Positions 1 through 9,276 of a stretch of DNA of 64,000 nucleotides are shown here, one piece after another. Made by a program: the position numbers and the translations under genes. The stretch is from Synechococcus sp. HK01-R (GTDB lineage Bacteria; Cyanobacteriota; Cyanobacteriia; PCC-6307; Cyanobiaceae). The notes under the pieces are model-generated. The model saw only the letters and a list, made by a program, of their open reading frames with translations. It ran no database searches and was not told where the DNA came from. Location: contig NZ_CP059059.1 of assembly GCF_014217855.1 (NCBI RefSeq), positions 186,001-250,000 on the forward strand, read 5' to 3'. Position 1 is the stretch's first letter. Each line of letters begins with the position of its first letter.

Positions 1-91
1 CTCTTCCGAGGAAGAGTGGGCCCGGTTCCACCCGGACCTGCGCGCGAAGTGTTTAGCAGATCGCCGGGGACCGGCGAAAGGATGAAGCGGC

Positions 92-820
92 CTAGTGGGC
101 CTCTTCGTGCACAGCCTCACCGATGTAATTGGCGGCGAGAGTGGCAAAAATCAGAGCCTGAATGGCGCTGGTGAACAAGCCGAGGAACATGGCCGGCAGG
201 GGCACGAGCACCGGCACGAGGAAAGCCAACACTGCCACAACCAGTTCGTCAGCCAGGATGTTTCCAAACAGACGGAAGGAGAGTGACAGGGGCTTGGTGA
301 AGTCCTCGATGATCTTGAACGGGAGCATGATCGGCGTGGGCTCCACGTAGTACTCGAAGTACCGGAGGCCTTTGCGGCTCAGGCCCGCATAGAAATAAGA
401 GAGCGACACCAGCAGGGCCATGGCCACGGTGGTGTTGATGTCAGCGGTGGGAGCGCCGAGCTCACCATTGGGCAGTTCGATCAGACGCCATGGGATGAGA
501 GCACCGCCCCAGTTGCACACAAAGATGAACAGGAAGAGGGTGCCCACAAACGGGAGCCAGTCGCGATAAGCCTTTTCGCCGATCTGCTCCCGAGCCAGAT
601 CCCGCAGATAGTCCCAGAGAAACTCCAGAAGGTTCTGCACGCCACGGGGGTCACGCTCCATTTTGCGGGTACCGCTGACCACGAGAGCCAGAAGCAAGCC
701 GATCACAACCCAGGAGCTCAGAAAGACCTGGCCGTGAAGATTGAGATTGCCGATCTGCCAGTACAGATGCTGGCCCACCTCCAGTTCGGCGAAAGGAAGG
801 GGGAAGGGCAACAGAGCCAT
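92..820 (-). CDS. atpI: ATP synthase F0 subunit a
   Basis: Subunit a of the thylakoid F1F0 ATP synthase forms the proton half-channels against the c-ring. The 242-residue protein has the family's hydrophobic segments, and the conserved stretch [10 protein letters not shown] carries the essential arginine at about residue 183. It follows atp1 on the same strand with a 22-base gap, the usual cyanobacterial order (atp1, atpI, atpH and so on). The next gene, atpH, should lie just beyond the left edge; bases 1-91 hold no gene. The name follows cyanobacterial usage; in E. coli terms this is atpB. Confidence 0.97.
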   Translation of the reverse strand: MALLPFPLPFAELEVGQHLYWQIGNLNLHGQVFLSSWVVIGLLLALVVSGTRKMERDPRGVQNLLEFLWDYLRDLAREQIGEKAYRDWLPFVGTLFLFIFVCNWGGALIPWRLIELPNGELGAPTADINTTVAMALLVSLSYFYAGLSRKGLRYFEYYVEPTPIMLPFKIIEDFTKPLSLSFRLFGNILADELVVAVLAFLVPVLVPLPAMFLGLFTSAIQALIFATLAANYIGEAVHEEAH

Positions 821-842
821 GAATGCAGGGGGTTGCGCGGAC

Positions 843-1268
843 TCAGGCGTCTGTGACGGCCTGAAGGATCAGGGCAGGCTTGTAGAGAAGAAAACCAAGA
901 AAGGCAGGAAGCAGCTCCAGCTGGGGGAGGCGCGAGGAAGCCACAATCAGCAACATCGGCACCACGAGCTGAAACCGACCCACCTGACGGGATCCTCCGC
1001 CGAGCCGGGCCACGCTGCGGGCGAGCAGACGCAGGTAGAGAAGACCAGCGCACGCTCCGACCAACAGGCTGCGGGCCACATGAAGATCGAACCGGAGCGC
1101 TGCCACGAGGGCTGCAGCCAAAGAAACGATCAAGGTGACCAGCATCAGGCGACGTTGCAGACGCGCGTAATCCTCCATACCGTTGTCTGGAGAGGTGATT
1201 TCCCCATTCAGATCGGTGGAAGGCACTGTCTGCAAATAACACCTGAGAAAGCGCGCGGAATCTATCAC
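843..1268 (-). CDS. atp1: ATP synthase operon protein Atp1 (subunit I-like)
   Basis: This is a 141-residue membrane protein at the head of the ATP synthase operon. The family (UncI/Atp1) helps c-ring assembly and is poorly conserved in sequence. There is a polar N-terminus, then about four hydrophobic segments (for example [18 protein letters not shown] and [11 protein letters not shown]). The assignment rests on size, membrane character and position directly upstream of atpI. The ATG start at 1268 lies near the 3' end of a same-strand methyltransferase gene that stops at 1291, so the operon promoter must lie in or upstream of that short gap. Confidence 0.88.
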   Translation of the reverse strand: MIDSARFLRCYLQTVPSTDLNGEITSPDNGMEDYARLQRRLMLVTLIVSLAAALVAALRFDLHVARSLLVGACAGLLYLRLLARSVARLGGGSRQVGRFQLVVPMLLIVASSRLPQLELLPAFLGFLLYKPALILQAVTDA

Positions 1269-1290
1269 GCGCTACAGACGGAAAACCGAC

Positions 1291-2484
1291 TCAGGGGTGC
1301 AGCAGCAGCAGGCGCTGATCCATCAACCCCCTCACAAGGCTGAGGGTCTGATCACCGAAACCCAACTGGCCAAGAGGCGTCTCGGGATGCTGCTCAATGG
1401 CTTGAAGCAGTGCCAATGCATCCTGATCAATGCTGAGGGGCTCAAGGTCGGGGCCCAGCATGCTGGTGGATGGCCAGCCCCACAGACAGGGCTGCCGCTC
1501 CGCACGGGCAGCAAGCAACGCTTCAGGGTCATCCCAAACGCGTTTCTCCACAGGGGTGGAGCTCACAAAGAATTCGAAATGACTGATGTCTGGATCGAGC
1601 TCTTCCACCAAAAGCCACTGCTCAAGGGGAGACAAACGCAGGGCTCGCTCCAGCAATTCCCCCTGAAGCAGGCGGGCAGGATCCCAGACCGATGGATTCG
1701 AAAATCCGGCGAAATGGAGACCCGATGCCTCGATGTAGGCCATCAGACGCCGCAGGTTGTAGCTCGTTTCCTGAGGGTGCAGGTACATGTCGGCAAAGTT
1801 GGCGTCGGCAGCACAATCCACCGACCAGCGCTGCTCGTGATGACGCCTTAAGCGGTTGTCGTCAGGGAGGTGATCAAACAATTCGCGCCCCAGCTCCAGG
1901 CCCTCGGAGCCCGTACCGACAGCCAGCTGCGACAGAGCCCTCTGCACACGATGGATTTCCCAGCGGCCACCATCGGCGTACAGGAACAGATGCAACAGGC
2001 CCTTGTCGCTTAAACGCTCACCGAGGGCTTGGAGACCGGCGGAGGGATCATCGAGGTGGTGAAGCACCCCCACCGAATTGATGTAGTCGAATTGTCCCTC
2101 TGCCTGCAGGTCGAGAAGGCTGCGCTGCTCCTGGCGCAATGACGCCACCACATCCGCCGCTCCAGAACGCCGCAGCCTCTCCCTGGCCACATCGAGGGCT
2201 CCGGGGCTGATGTCAACCGCAAGAACGTGCGCTCCAGGATTGAGGTGGCAGAGGTAATCGGTGGTCACACCGGTGCCACAGCCGGCATCAAGGATGTGGG
2301 GCGGCCCAGCCTTGGCCTCCGATGGAGGCACGAACCCATACACCGCCTGATGCACGCTCTTGAGGTTCCAACGCCAGTTGTATCCAGGCGGAGGGCCATC
2401 CTGAAGCGGGTCGCCTGGATAGGGGAAACGGTCATAGAAGGCGCTGACAACGGGGGTTGCAGCGTCCGTGGAGGTGTTGGGCAT
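1291..2484 (-). CDS. SAM-dependent methyltransferase
   Basis: This 397-residue protein has a class I Rossmann methyltransferase fold. Motif I is ILDAGCGTGVTTDYL, an acidic ribose-binding residue follows in LAVDIS, and GVLHHLDDP fits the post-II region. A tryptophan-rich N-terminal segment (FYDRFPYPGDP, then NWRW) precedes the fold, and about 200 residues of unrecognised C-terminal sequence follow. The substrate cannot be read from sequence. I chose the ATG at 2484 because the open frame further upstream runs into the divergent apcE promoter region and looks non-coding. Intergenic bases 2485-2644 must hold both promoters. Confidence 0.85.
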   Translation of the reverse strand: MPNTSTDAATPVVSAFYDRFPYPGDPLQDGPPPGYNWRWNLKSVHQAVYGFVPPSEAKAGPPHILDAGCGTGVTTDYLCHLNPGAHVLAVDISPGALDVARERLRRSGAADVVASLRQEQRSLLDLQAEGQFDYINSVGVLHHLDDPSAGLQALGERLSDKGLLHLFLYADGGRWEIHRVQRALSQLAVGTGSEGLELGRELFDHLPDDNRLRRHHEQRWSVDCAADANFADMYLHPQETSYNLRRLMAYIEASGLHFAGFSNPSVWDPARLLQGELLERALRLSPLEQWLLVEELDPDISHFEFFVSSTPVEKRVWDDPEALLAARAERQPCLWGWPSTSMLGPDLEPLSIDQDALALLQAIEQHPETPLGQLGFGDQTLSLVRGLMDQRLLLLHP

Positions 2485-2644
2485 CGATCGTGTCGAACCG
2501 GTGAGGCGAGGGTGGTGAGCCGAGCATTTCATGGCTGAGCCCCCAGTCAGGCCCTGGATCTCCATCCCTGCAAATATTTGTTCATGAGGGCGAAGAAGCC
2601 CGAGAGACGAGCCGTAATGTGACCCGATCTGGCTTGATTCGTTC

Positions 2645-5605
2645 ATGACCGTGACCGCCAGCAGCGGCAGCCCAAGGGTCTCGCCTCAGCTCTTCGACAC
2701 CCTGCCGCTCTCGAGCGTTCGACAGGCTGAGCAGCAAGATCGCTTCCCCGAAGGCGGCGAGCTTGACAATCTGATTACGTTTTTCCGCAGCGGTCAGGAT
2801 CGTCTTCAAGCAGCAGAACTGATCTCCACCAACGCTGAAGCGATCGTGGCTCGCGCGGCCAACCGGATTTTCGCTGGCGGCACCCCTCTCTCGTTCCTAG
2901 AAGAGCCGCTGAGCCGCGGCGAAAACACCCAGGCAGACGGCACCGTGTTGGCCGCTGACCAGGTCGCCTTCCAGCGCTCTGTTCAGACATTCACCGGGGC
3001 CAGCGCCACGGTGCAGAAAGGCAACGCCCTCACCCGTCTGCTGCGCGGTAACAACGAAGATGCCGATGTCAGGGTTGTTCTTCCGACAGGCTTCTCCCCC
3101 ATCAGCGTGGCCAAATATGGCCCCGAACGGATGCGTAAATCCGTTCGCGATATGGGCTGGTTCCTTCGCTACGTGGGCTACGCGCTCGTGGCCGGCGACC
3201 CGAGCATCCTTGCGGTGAACACCCGCGGACTCAGAGACGTCCTCGAAAAGGGTTGTTCGCTGGCCGCCACCAATGTGGCGCTGCAGGAAATGCGTGCTGC
3301 CGCCGCATCACTCCTGGGCGACCGCCCCGAAGCGCGGCGAATGACGATCGACTGCTTCAACGTGCTGCTCAAGGAGCTGGCTGTTGCCACTCCTTCCACC
3401 CGTCAGAGACTCGGCAGCCCACAACGGCAGGGCCTGCAGTTGCCCGCGATCTACGCTCTCGCGGCCCAAGGCAAAGCACCGCGTTACTCCCTCAAAACCG
3501 GGATGAGCGGCAACGAACGCCAAGAAATCGTTCGCGCCGCCTACCGGCAAGTGTTTGAACGCGACATCGCCAAGGGCTACTCCCAGGCCCCCTGTGCCGC
3601 TGAGGCATCTCAGCTCGTGCAAGGCAAGATCTCCATGCGTGAATTCATTCGCGCCCTTGGCCGGTGCAAGGAATACCGGCAGCAGTTCCACGACCGGTTC
3701 GTCAACAGTCGGGTGGTGGAGCTGGCTTACCGCCACTTCCTCGGTCGAGGCATCAGCTCCCTGGAGGAATTCCGCACCTCCTTCGCCATCCTGAGCGATC
3801 AAGGCCTCAACGGCCTGGTGGATGTGCTGGTGAACTCCGGCGAGTACGCGCAAACCTTTGGGGAGGAGACGGTTCCCTTCCTGCGCGATCTGGGTGAAGA
3901 AGCTCAGGAAAGTGCGGGCTGGGGATCCAACCGCAAGTTGTTCCGCTTCAGTGCGCCATTCGAAGGAGCACCGCAGTACGTCACTCTCTACGCCTCCTAC
4001 CGCCAACCCCTCGCCGACCAACACGTTTACGGAGGCGGCAACGACCCCGTTGGCAATCAATACGGAGCCATCTTCCCCAGCGCCACGGCCACCGTCAGCA
4101 CCCGCCCGGCTCCCTACGGCTACGACACCCGTCGGCTCCTCATCAGCAATGGCATGGCGTCGCCAGGCCAAATGGACAGCGCTCAGTTCCGCAGCAGCCG
4201 TCCCCGCAAGGTGGGACCCAGGGTGATGCGCCTGCAGCAAATCGCCACCGGTGGAGCAGCCGTTCCCAAACGGGGCGGCCAACCCAGCATCCGAAACACC
4301 GAATCCAGCACTCAAGCTGTGATCAATGCGGTGTATGTGCAAGTGCTCGGCAACGCGGGTTACGCCGGCGAGCGCATGGGCGCCAGCGAAACGCAGCTTG
4401 AAAATGGCGATCTCTCGCTGCGCGACTTCGTTCGTGCAGTGGCACGATCCGATGCCTTCCGCCGCCGCTACTGGGATGGGCTGTACATCACCAAAGCGAT
4501 TGAAGTGATGCATCGACGCCTGCTGGGCCGTCCCACCTTTGGCCGGTGGGAAATTGACGCTCTGTTCGACACAGCAGCTCGCAAAGGTTTCTACGGGCTC
4601 GTCGATGCCTTGATCGACAGCAAGGACTATCAAGACAGCTTCGGGGAAGACACCGTTCCCTACGAGCGGTTCATCACGCCCAAAGACGTGAACACGCGCC
4701 GAGTCCCCACCTGGAAGCGTGAGCTCAACACAGCTGAGCTGATGGATCCGACGCCTCAAATCAGGCCCAATGTGCGCCCCAAAGCAGGCTTCCGCAGCAG
4801 CGGTGACATCACCGCACGCAATCTCAAGCCCGCCGCAGCCGTCAAGGGCACCTGGACCGCATCGATCAGCACCAACGCCCCCGACCCACGCTGGGTAGCC
4901 CTACGGGCGACCCGTCCAAGCTTCGGCACATCAGCGGCAGCCGCAACCCCCTCCGCCGCGATCAGCACGGGCACACCAGGTGCACGCAGCTTCAGCCGCT
5001 CCACCTTCCAGGTGCCCCACAGCCGCAGTGCCCAGCCGGACGTTCCCGGCGCGCGCCTCGCCAAAGCTCTGCGGGCCACCAACGCAGATGGGTTCCGCCG
5101 TCGTGAGGGATTGGCTGCAGCGATCACGCTCAAGCCCCCTTACAACGAGGGCGAACTCCAAGCCGCCATCGACACCACCTACCGGCAGCTGATCAACAGA
5201 ATCCCCCTGGAATCGGAGCGCCTGCTGTCTGCGGAGTCACGCCTGCGCAATCAAGACATCGACATGGGCGGTTTCATCGAAGCCGTTGCCCTCAGCCCCA
5301 CCTACCAAGACCAGCTGGCACGCATGGCACCACTGCGGTCGGCCTCGGCTGCATGCCTTGACCTGCTTGGCCGCGCCGGCACACCTGCAGAGGTGGCCGA
5401 CTTCCTGCAGATCCGAGCCACCGCCGGTCAGCCCGCTGCAGTGCAGTCACTCCTGAAGCGACGTGGCGCGGAGAAAGCCGATCAAGCTCCAAGCATCCAG
5501 GGGCTGAACACCCGCCCTGGCCAAAGCCAGGAGACGGTGACCAAAACCGCATCGCTCTATCGAGGCAATGCCGCCATTAACCCCGACAACAACCCAGCGA
5601 TTTAA
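2645..5605 (+). CDS. apcE: Phycobilisome core-membrane linker ApcE (Lcm)
   Basis: ApcE anchors the phycobilisome to the thylakoid, organises the allophycocyanin core and acts as a terminal energy emitter. The 986-residue protein begins with a phycobiliprotein-like domain (about 20-250) interrupted by a loop; Cys204 in the KGCSLAATN stretch is the likely bilin site. Three linker (REP) domains follow: about residues 290-430 (from SGNERQEIVRAAYRQVF), 560-700 (VINAVYVQVLGNAGY) and 850-960 (AAIDTTYRQLINRIP), with spacer arms rich in Pro, Ala, Ser and Arg between them. Three repeats and about 110 kDa fit the tricylindrical core of marine Synechococcus. It is the first gene of the apcEABC cluster and ends before a strong terminator. 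Confidence 0.98.
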   Translation: MTVTASSGSPRVSPQLFDTLPLSSVRQAEQQDRFPEGGELDNLITFFRSGQDRLQAAELISTNAEAIVARAANRIFAGGTPLSFLEEPLSRGENTQADGTVLAADQVAFQRSVQTFTGASATVQKGNALTRLLRGNNEDADVRVVLPTGFSPISVAKYGPERMRKSVRDMGWFLRYVGYALVAGDPSILAVNTRGLRDVLEKGCSLAATNVALQEMRAAAASLLGDRPEARRMTIDCFNVLLKELAVATPSTRQRLGSPQRQGLQLPAIYALAAQGKAPRYSLKTGMSGNERQEIVRAAYRQVFERDIAKGYSQAPCAAEASQLVQGKISMREFIRALGRCKEYRQQFHDRFVNSRVVELAYRHFLGRGISSLEEFRTSFAILSDQGLNGLVDVLVNSGEYAQTFGEETVPFLRDLGEEAQESAGWGSNRKLFRFSAPFEGAPQYVTLYASYRQPLADQHVYGGGNDPVGNQYGAIFPSATATVSTRPAPYGYDTRRLLISNGMASPGQMDSAQFRSSRPRKVGPRVMRLQQIATGGAAVPKRGGQPSIRNTESSTQAVINAVYVQVLGNAGYAGERMGASETQLENGDLSLRDFVRAVARSDAFRRRYWDGLYITKAIEVMHRRLLGRPTFGRWEIDALFDTAARKGFYGLVDALIDSKDYQDSFGEDTVPYERFITPKDVNTRRVPTWKRELNTAELMDPTPQIRPNVRPKAGFRSSGDITARNLKPAAAVKGTWTASISTNAPDPRWVALRATRPSFGTSAAAATPSAAISTGTPGARSFSRSTFQVPHSRSAQPDVPGARLAKALRATNADGFRRREGLAAAITLKPPYNEGELQAAIDTTYRQLINRIPLESERLLSAESRLRNQDIDMGGFIEAVALSPTYQDQLARMAPLRSASAACLDLLGRAGTPAEVADFLQIRATAGQPAAVQSLLKRRGAEKADQAPSIQGLNTRPGQSQETVTKTASLYRGNAAINPDNNPAI

Positions 5606-5640
5606 TTCACAAAACCGCCACGGCATTGTTAACAGCCAAA

Positions 5641-5667
5641 CCTCCCCCGTTTACGGGGGAGGTTTTT
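5641..5667 (+). terminator. Rho-independent terminator after apcE
   Basis: A perfect inverted repeat pairs 5641-5650 with 5653-5662 (CCTCCCCCGT against ACGGGGGAGG) and is followed by TTTTT. It lies 35 bases after the apcE stop, so apcE and apcABC are probably separate or only partly linked transcripts. Confidence 0.9.
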
Positions 5668-5923
5668 ATATGTCTACGCACGAAATATTGACAGCAATCA
5701 GCCAAGAGATAGGCGCGCGAAGAGAAGCATTAACAACCCCCCAAAAGCATTGCAGCGCAATCGATTACACCGAAAAGAGAGGGCGTGAAGAACTGTTACC
5801 ACCGCGCCAAGTTCTGCAAAGGACTCGCGCAGAATGACCTGGCGATCGGTCAAACTGGTCGCGTCAACCACTCACCGGATCTCGGCCTCCCTCGGGCGGC
5901 CGCGCTTTTCGAGGCAGAACTGC
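5668..5923 (+). promoter_or_regulatory. apcA upstream region (non-coding, likely promoter and leader)
   Basis: The apcE-apcA gap (5606-5923, 318 bases) holds the apcE terminator and then about 250 bases without a convincing gene. A TTGACA hexamer sits at 5688-5693, but I see no good -10 box at normal spacing, so promoter placement is tentative. GAGG about nine bases before the apcA ATG is a plausible ribosome binding site. Long untranslated leaders are usual for phycobiliprotein operons. Confidence 0.5.
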
Positions 5924-6409
5924 ATGAGCATCGTCTCCAACTCGATCATCAACGCGGACGCCGAAGCCCGCTATCTCAGCCCTGGCGAACTCGACCAGAT
6001 CAAGGCTTTCGTCGGTGGCGGCCAGCGCCGTCTCCGCGTCGCCCAGGTTCTCTGCGAGAGCCGTGAGCGCATCGTTAAGCAAGCAGCTGGTCAGCTATTC
6101 CAGAAGCGCCCCGACGTCATCTCCCCAGGCGGCAACGCTTACGGCGAAGAAATGACCGCCACCTGCCTGCGCGACATGGATTACTACCTGCGCCTGGTGA
6201 CCTACGGAGTCGTCGCCGGCGACGTCACCCCCATTGAAGAGATCGGCGTCATCGGCGCGAAAGAGCTGTATCGCTCCCTGGGCACTCCTCTGGAAGCCAT
6301 GGCCTCGGCCGTGCGTGAAATGAAGATCGTGGCCATGGGCCTCCTCACCGGCGCCGACGCTGAAGAAGCCGGCACCTACTTCGACTACGTGGTGGGCGCT
6401 CTCGCCTGA
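5924..6409 (+). CDS. apcA: Allophycocyanin alpha subunit
   Basis: ApcA is the alpha chain of the phycobilisome core biliprotein. The 161-residue sequence is full length, and Cys81 (in [13 protein letters not shown]) is the phycocyanobilin attachment site. The start at 5924 gives the family's [21 protein letters not shown]-terminus; in-frame codons further upstream have no family resemblance. It is followed by apcB after 38 bases, so both chains are made from one message. Confidence 0.98.
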   Translation: MSIVSNSIINADAEARYLSPGELDQIKAFVGGGQRRLRVAQVLCESRERIVKQAAGQLFQKRPDVISPGGNAYGEEMTATCLRDMDYYLRLVTYGVVAGDVTPIEEIGVIGAKELYRSLGTPLEAMASAVREMKIVAMGLLTGADAEEAGTYFDYVVGALA

Positions 6410-6447
6410 TCCCTCGTCACTGCCATTCACGCAACTACTGAGTATTC

Positions 6448-6936
6448 ATGCAAGACGCCATCACCAACGTCATCAACAAGTCCGACGTTCAGGGCTTGTA
6501 TCTCGACACTGCCTCGATGAGCAATCTCGAGCAGTATTTCGCCAGCGGTGAGCTCCGTGTGCGTGCAGCTGCCACCATCAGCGCCAACGCTTCTGGAATC
6601 ATCCGCGACGCCGTCGCCAAGGCACTGCTCTACTCGGACATCACTCGTCCTGGTGGAAACATGTACACCACCCGTCGCTATGCAGCCTGCATCCGCGACC
6701 TCGACTACTACCTGCGTTATTCGACCTACGCCATGCTGGCGGGTGACACCTCCATCCTCGATGAGCGTGTCCTCAACGGCCTCAAGGAGACCTACAACTC
6801 CCTGGGCGTGCCCATCGGTGCCACCGTTCAGGCCATCCAAGCCATGAAGGAAGTGGTTGCAGGCCTGGTCGGTCCTGATGCCGGTAAGGAAATGGGTGTC
6901 TACCTCGACTACATCTGCTCTGGCCTCGGCAACTGA
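6448..6936 (+). CDS. apcB: Allophycocyanin beta subunit
   Basis: ApcB pairs with ApcA to form allophycocyanin trimers. The 162-residue protein carries the chromophore Cys81 ([13 protein letters not shown]) and Asn71 in [10 protein letters not shown], the asparagine normally gamma-N-methylated in beta biliproteins. apcC begins four bases after its stop, which points to tight co-translation. Confidence 0.98.
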   Translation: MQDAITNVINKSDVQGLYLDTASMSNLEQYFASGELRVRAAATISANASGIIRDAVAKALLYSDITRPGGNMYTTRRYAACIRDLDYYLRYSTYAMLAGDTSILDERVLNGLKETYNSLGVPIGATVQAIQAMKEVVAGLVGPDAGKEMGVYLDYICSGLGN

Positions 6937-6940
6937 GCCC

Positions 6941-7141
6941 ATGCGCTTGTTCAAAGTCACCGCCTGCATTCCCTCACCTGAAAAGGTGCGGACGCAGCGC
7001 GAATTACAGAACACCTTCTTCACGAAATGGGTTCCCTACGAGAGCTGGTTCGCTGAGCAGCAGCGCATCATGAAGCAAGGGGGGCGGATCCTAAAAGTTG
7101 AGCTCTGCAGCGGTCGCCCTCAGGTGAACGTCGGCAACTGA
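6941..7141 (+). CDS. apcC: Phycobilisome core small linker LC7.8
   Basis: ApcC is a 66-residue linker (CpcD-like domain) that caps and stabilises allophycocyanin discs in the core. The sequence MRLFKVTACIPSPEKVRTQR and the following ELQNTF are characteristic. The ATG at 6941 lies four bases after apcB. The gene ends just before a strong terminator and closes the apcABC unit. Confidence 0.97.
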   Translation: MRLFKVTACIPSPEKVRTQRELQNTFFTKWVPYESWFAEQQRIMKQGGRILKVELCSGRPQVNVGN

Positions 7142-7165
7142 ACCTGAAGCCTCCTCAGATTCTTG

Positions 7166-7194
7166 AAAAGCCCGGTCAGAGACCGGGCTTTTTT
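7166..7194 (+). terminator. Rho-independent terminator after apcC
   Basis: A 12-bp perfect stem (AAAAGCCCGGTC at 7166-7177 against GACCGGGCTTTT at 7181-7192) with an AGA loop runs into a T tract. It lies 24 bases after the apcC stop and ends the allophycocyanin transcript. Confidence 0.92.
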
Positions 7195-7304
7195 GTCTTC
7201 TACGACTTGGCAAAATCCCCTTGAGACGGCTGAATGGAGCATCACCATTTGTCTCTCCTTCCTTGACCAGCACCAGTGCGATTTCCAGAAGGAAACCACG
7301 CACC

Positions 7305-8504
7305 GTGACAACAGCGGTCCAGGGGCCGTTCCTGCAACGCCAGCTGCCACTGGATTGGTCGCTCTGGCCTGCGGAGGCCAGGCTGCTGATCAGCCTCACG
7401 GCAATCTGGAGCCTGGCGGGACTGCTGGTGCTCGCGTCCGCCAGCTGGTGGGTTGCCAGCCGGGAAATGGGAGAAGGGGCTTACTACCTCAAGCGACAGA
7501 TCATCTGGATGGTGGCCAGCTGGGGACTCTTAGCCACCGCAATCAGCACTGACCTTCGGCGCTGGATGAAGCTCGCCGGCCCGGCTCTCTGGATCGGCAC
7601 CCTGCTTGTCGCGGCCACCCTCGTGTTCGGCAGCACCGTGAATGGTGCGAGCCGCTGGCTCGTCATCGGCCCTCTTCAGATCCAACCGTCGGAACTCGTC
7701 AAACCATTCGTGGTGCTTCAGGCCGCGAACCTCTTTGCCCATTGGAAACGGAGCGCTCCTGATCAAAAGCTGCTCTGGCTGGGCAGCTTCGCGGCTTTGA
7801 TTCTGCTGATCCTCAAACAACCGAACCTGAGCACAGCAGCTTTGACGGGCCTACTCCTCTGGCTCATGGCATTCTCTGCCGGGCTACGCCTGCGCACCTT
7901 GTTCGGTACCGCCCTGGCGGGCGCCGCCTTGGGAGTCAGCAGCATCATGATCAACGAATACCAGCGTCTACGGGTGATCTCGTTCCTGGATCCCTGGCAG
8001 GACCCCCAGGGAGATGGCTATCAACTGGTGCAGAGTCTGCTCGCCATCGGTTCAGGGGGGCTGTTCGGCCAGGGTTTCGGACTCTCGACCCAGAAGCTGC
8101 AGTATCTGCCCATTCAGAGCACAGATTTCATTTTTGCCGTCTACGCAGAGGAGTTCGGCTTCATCGGCTCGTTGATGCTGCTGATGTTCCTGATGTTGAT
8201 CGGCTTCATCGGCCTGCGCGTCGCCCTGCGCTGCCGGAGTAACCAGGCCAGGCTGACGGCGATCGGATGCACCATCCTGCTGATTGGCCAGTCGCTGATG
8301 AACCTGGCCGTCGCCTCTGGAGCCATGCCCACAACGGGACTGCCGTTACCGATGATCAGCTATGGGGGCAACTCTTTGATGTCGAGTCTTTTGATCGCCG
8401 GCCTTCTGATCCGTTGCTCCCTTGAATCCAGCGGTCTGGTCGGAGGTCGCAGGCTGAAACAAAACGGGGGGCGGAGGCACCAGCCAAGGCGGCCCTCTCG
8501 ATAA
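7305..8504 (+). CDS. ftsW: Lipid II polymerase / cell division protein FtsW (SEDS family)
   Basis: This SEDS-family integral membrane glycosyltransferase polymerises peptidoglycan at the division site. It has about ten membrane segments and the conserved loops NGASRWLVIGPLQIQPSEL, PWQDPQGDGYQLVQSLLAIG, FIFAVYAEEFGFIG and GLPLPMISYGGNS. The last is the signature near the C-terminus. I take GTG 7305 as the start because AGAAGGAAA precedes it at good spacing; a TTG at 7221 would add 28 non-conserved residues. FtsW is preferred over RodA because of the cyanobacterial gene order with ccdA and ccsB, but the sequence alone does not fully separate them. Confidence 0.9.
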   Translation: MTTAVQGPFLQRQLPLDWSLWPAEARLLISLTAIWSLAGLLVLASASWWVASREMGEGAYYLKRQIIWMVASWGLLATAISTDLRRWMKLAGPALWIGTLLVAATLVFGSTVNGASRWLVIGPLQIQPSELVKPFVVLQAANLFAHWKRSAPDQKLLWLGSFAALILLILKQPNLSTAALTGLLLWLMAFSAGLRLRTLFGTALAGAALGVSSIMINEYQRLRVISFLDPWQDPQGDGYQLVQSLLAIGSGGLFGQGFGLSTQKLQYLPIQSTDFIFAVYAEEFGFIGSLMLLMFLMLIGFIGLRVALRCRSNQARLTAIGCTILLIGQSLMNLAVASGAMPTTGLPLPMISYGGNSLMSSLLIAGLLIRCSLESSGLVGGRRLKQNGGRRHQPRRPSR

Positions 8505-8617
8505 GGTGACGATCAACCTCCGAGGCAGCCATCAACCTCGATCTTGCCGGTCTTGCACAGAGCAGTGAGCAGCTGCTGACCCAGGCCCTGACCCACCCTG
8601 GGCCCATCACCCTTGGC

Positions 8618-9241
8618 TTGGTCTTTGCCGGTGGCGCACTCACGAGCCTCGGTCCCTGCTCTCTTTCCCTGCTTCCCGTCACTCTGGCTTACCTAGCGGG
8701 GTTTGAAGGCCGCCAAAGCCCTTGGCAGCGAAGCCTGCTCTTCTGCAGCGGGATTGTTGTTGCACTCGTGCTGCTGGGCAGCCTCAGCGGCCTGCTGGGG
8801 AGGATCTACGGCCAGGTGCCGAATGCCGTGCCGACAGTGGTCGCGGTGCTTGCTGTGGTGATGGGGCTTAACTTGCTTGGTCTCCTGCGGGTGCCTCTTC
8901 CTGCAGGACCGGACCCGACCCAGTGGAGCCGCCGTATACCGGCCCCCTTGGCACCAGTGGCTGCTGGCCTCGCCTTCGGATTGGCCGCCTCCCCCTGCAC
9001 AACCCCGGTACTCGCTGTTCTGCTCGGATGGATCGCCACCAGCGGCAGCCCCTTGATCGGCATGCTGCTGCTCACCTGTTTCGGTTTCGGCCAGGTGCTT
9101 CCGCTGCTGCTGGCAGGAAGCGCAGCAGCGAGCGTTCCCAACCTGCTGGCCCTACGCCCAATCGGCCGCTGGGTGCCACCGGTGAGCGGCGTGGTACTCA
9201 TCACCACCGGTGCACTCACCCTGCTCTCGCGCTGGCTGTGA
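8618..9241 (+). CDS. ccdA: Cytochrome c biogenesis thiol transporter CcdA
   Basis: CcdA carries reducing equivalents across the thylakoid membrane to keep apocytochrome c cysteines reduced. About six membrane segments are present, with the two catalytic cysteines in SLGPCSLSLLP (first segment) and AASPCTTPVL. It lies between ftsW and ccsB, its partner in System II cytochrome c maturation. The start is a problem. The frame stays open and family-like upstream (LDLAGLAQSSEQLLTQAL from about 8537) but has no ATG or GTG. TTG 8618 is the first usual start codon and would cut into the first membrane segment. A GTG at 8506 is out of frame because of an apparent 19-base duplication (see findings). Confidence 0.85.
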   Translation: MVFAGGALTSLGPCSLSLLPVTLAYLAGFEGRQSPWQRSLLFCSGIVVALVLLGSLSGLLGRIYGQVPNAVPTVVAVLAVVMGLNLLGLLRVPLPAGPDPTQWSRRIPAPLAPVAAGLAFGLAASPCTTPVLAVLLGWIATSGSPLIGMLLLTCFGFGQVLPLLLAGSAAASVPNLLALRPIGRWVPPVSGVVLITTGALTLLSRWL

Positions 9242-9276
9242 ACCAGCCATGACCTGACACCCATGACCCCTCAGCC

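Noticed and set aside
3308..4759. 483-codon frame antisense to apcE
   Set aside because: Fully inside a certain gene, with antisense-type composition and no motif.
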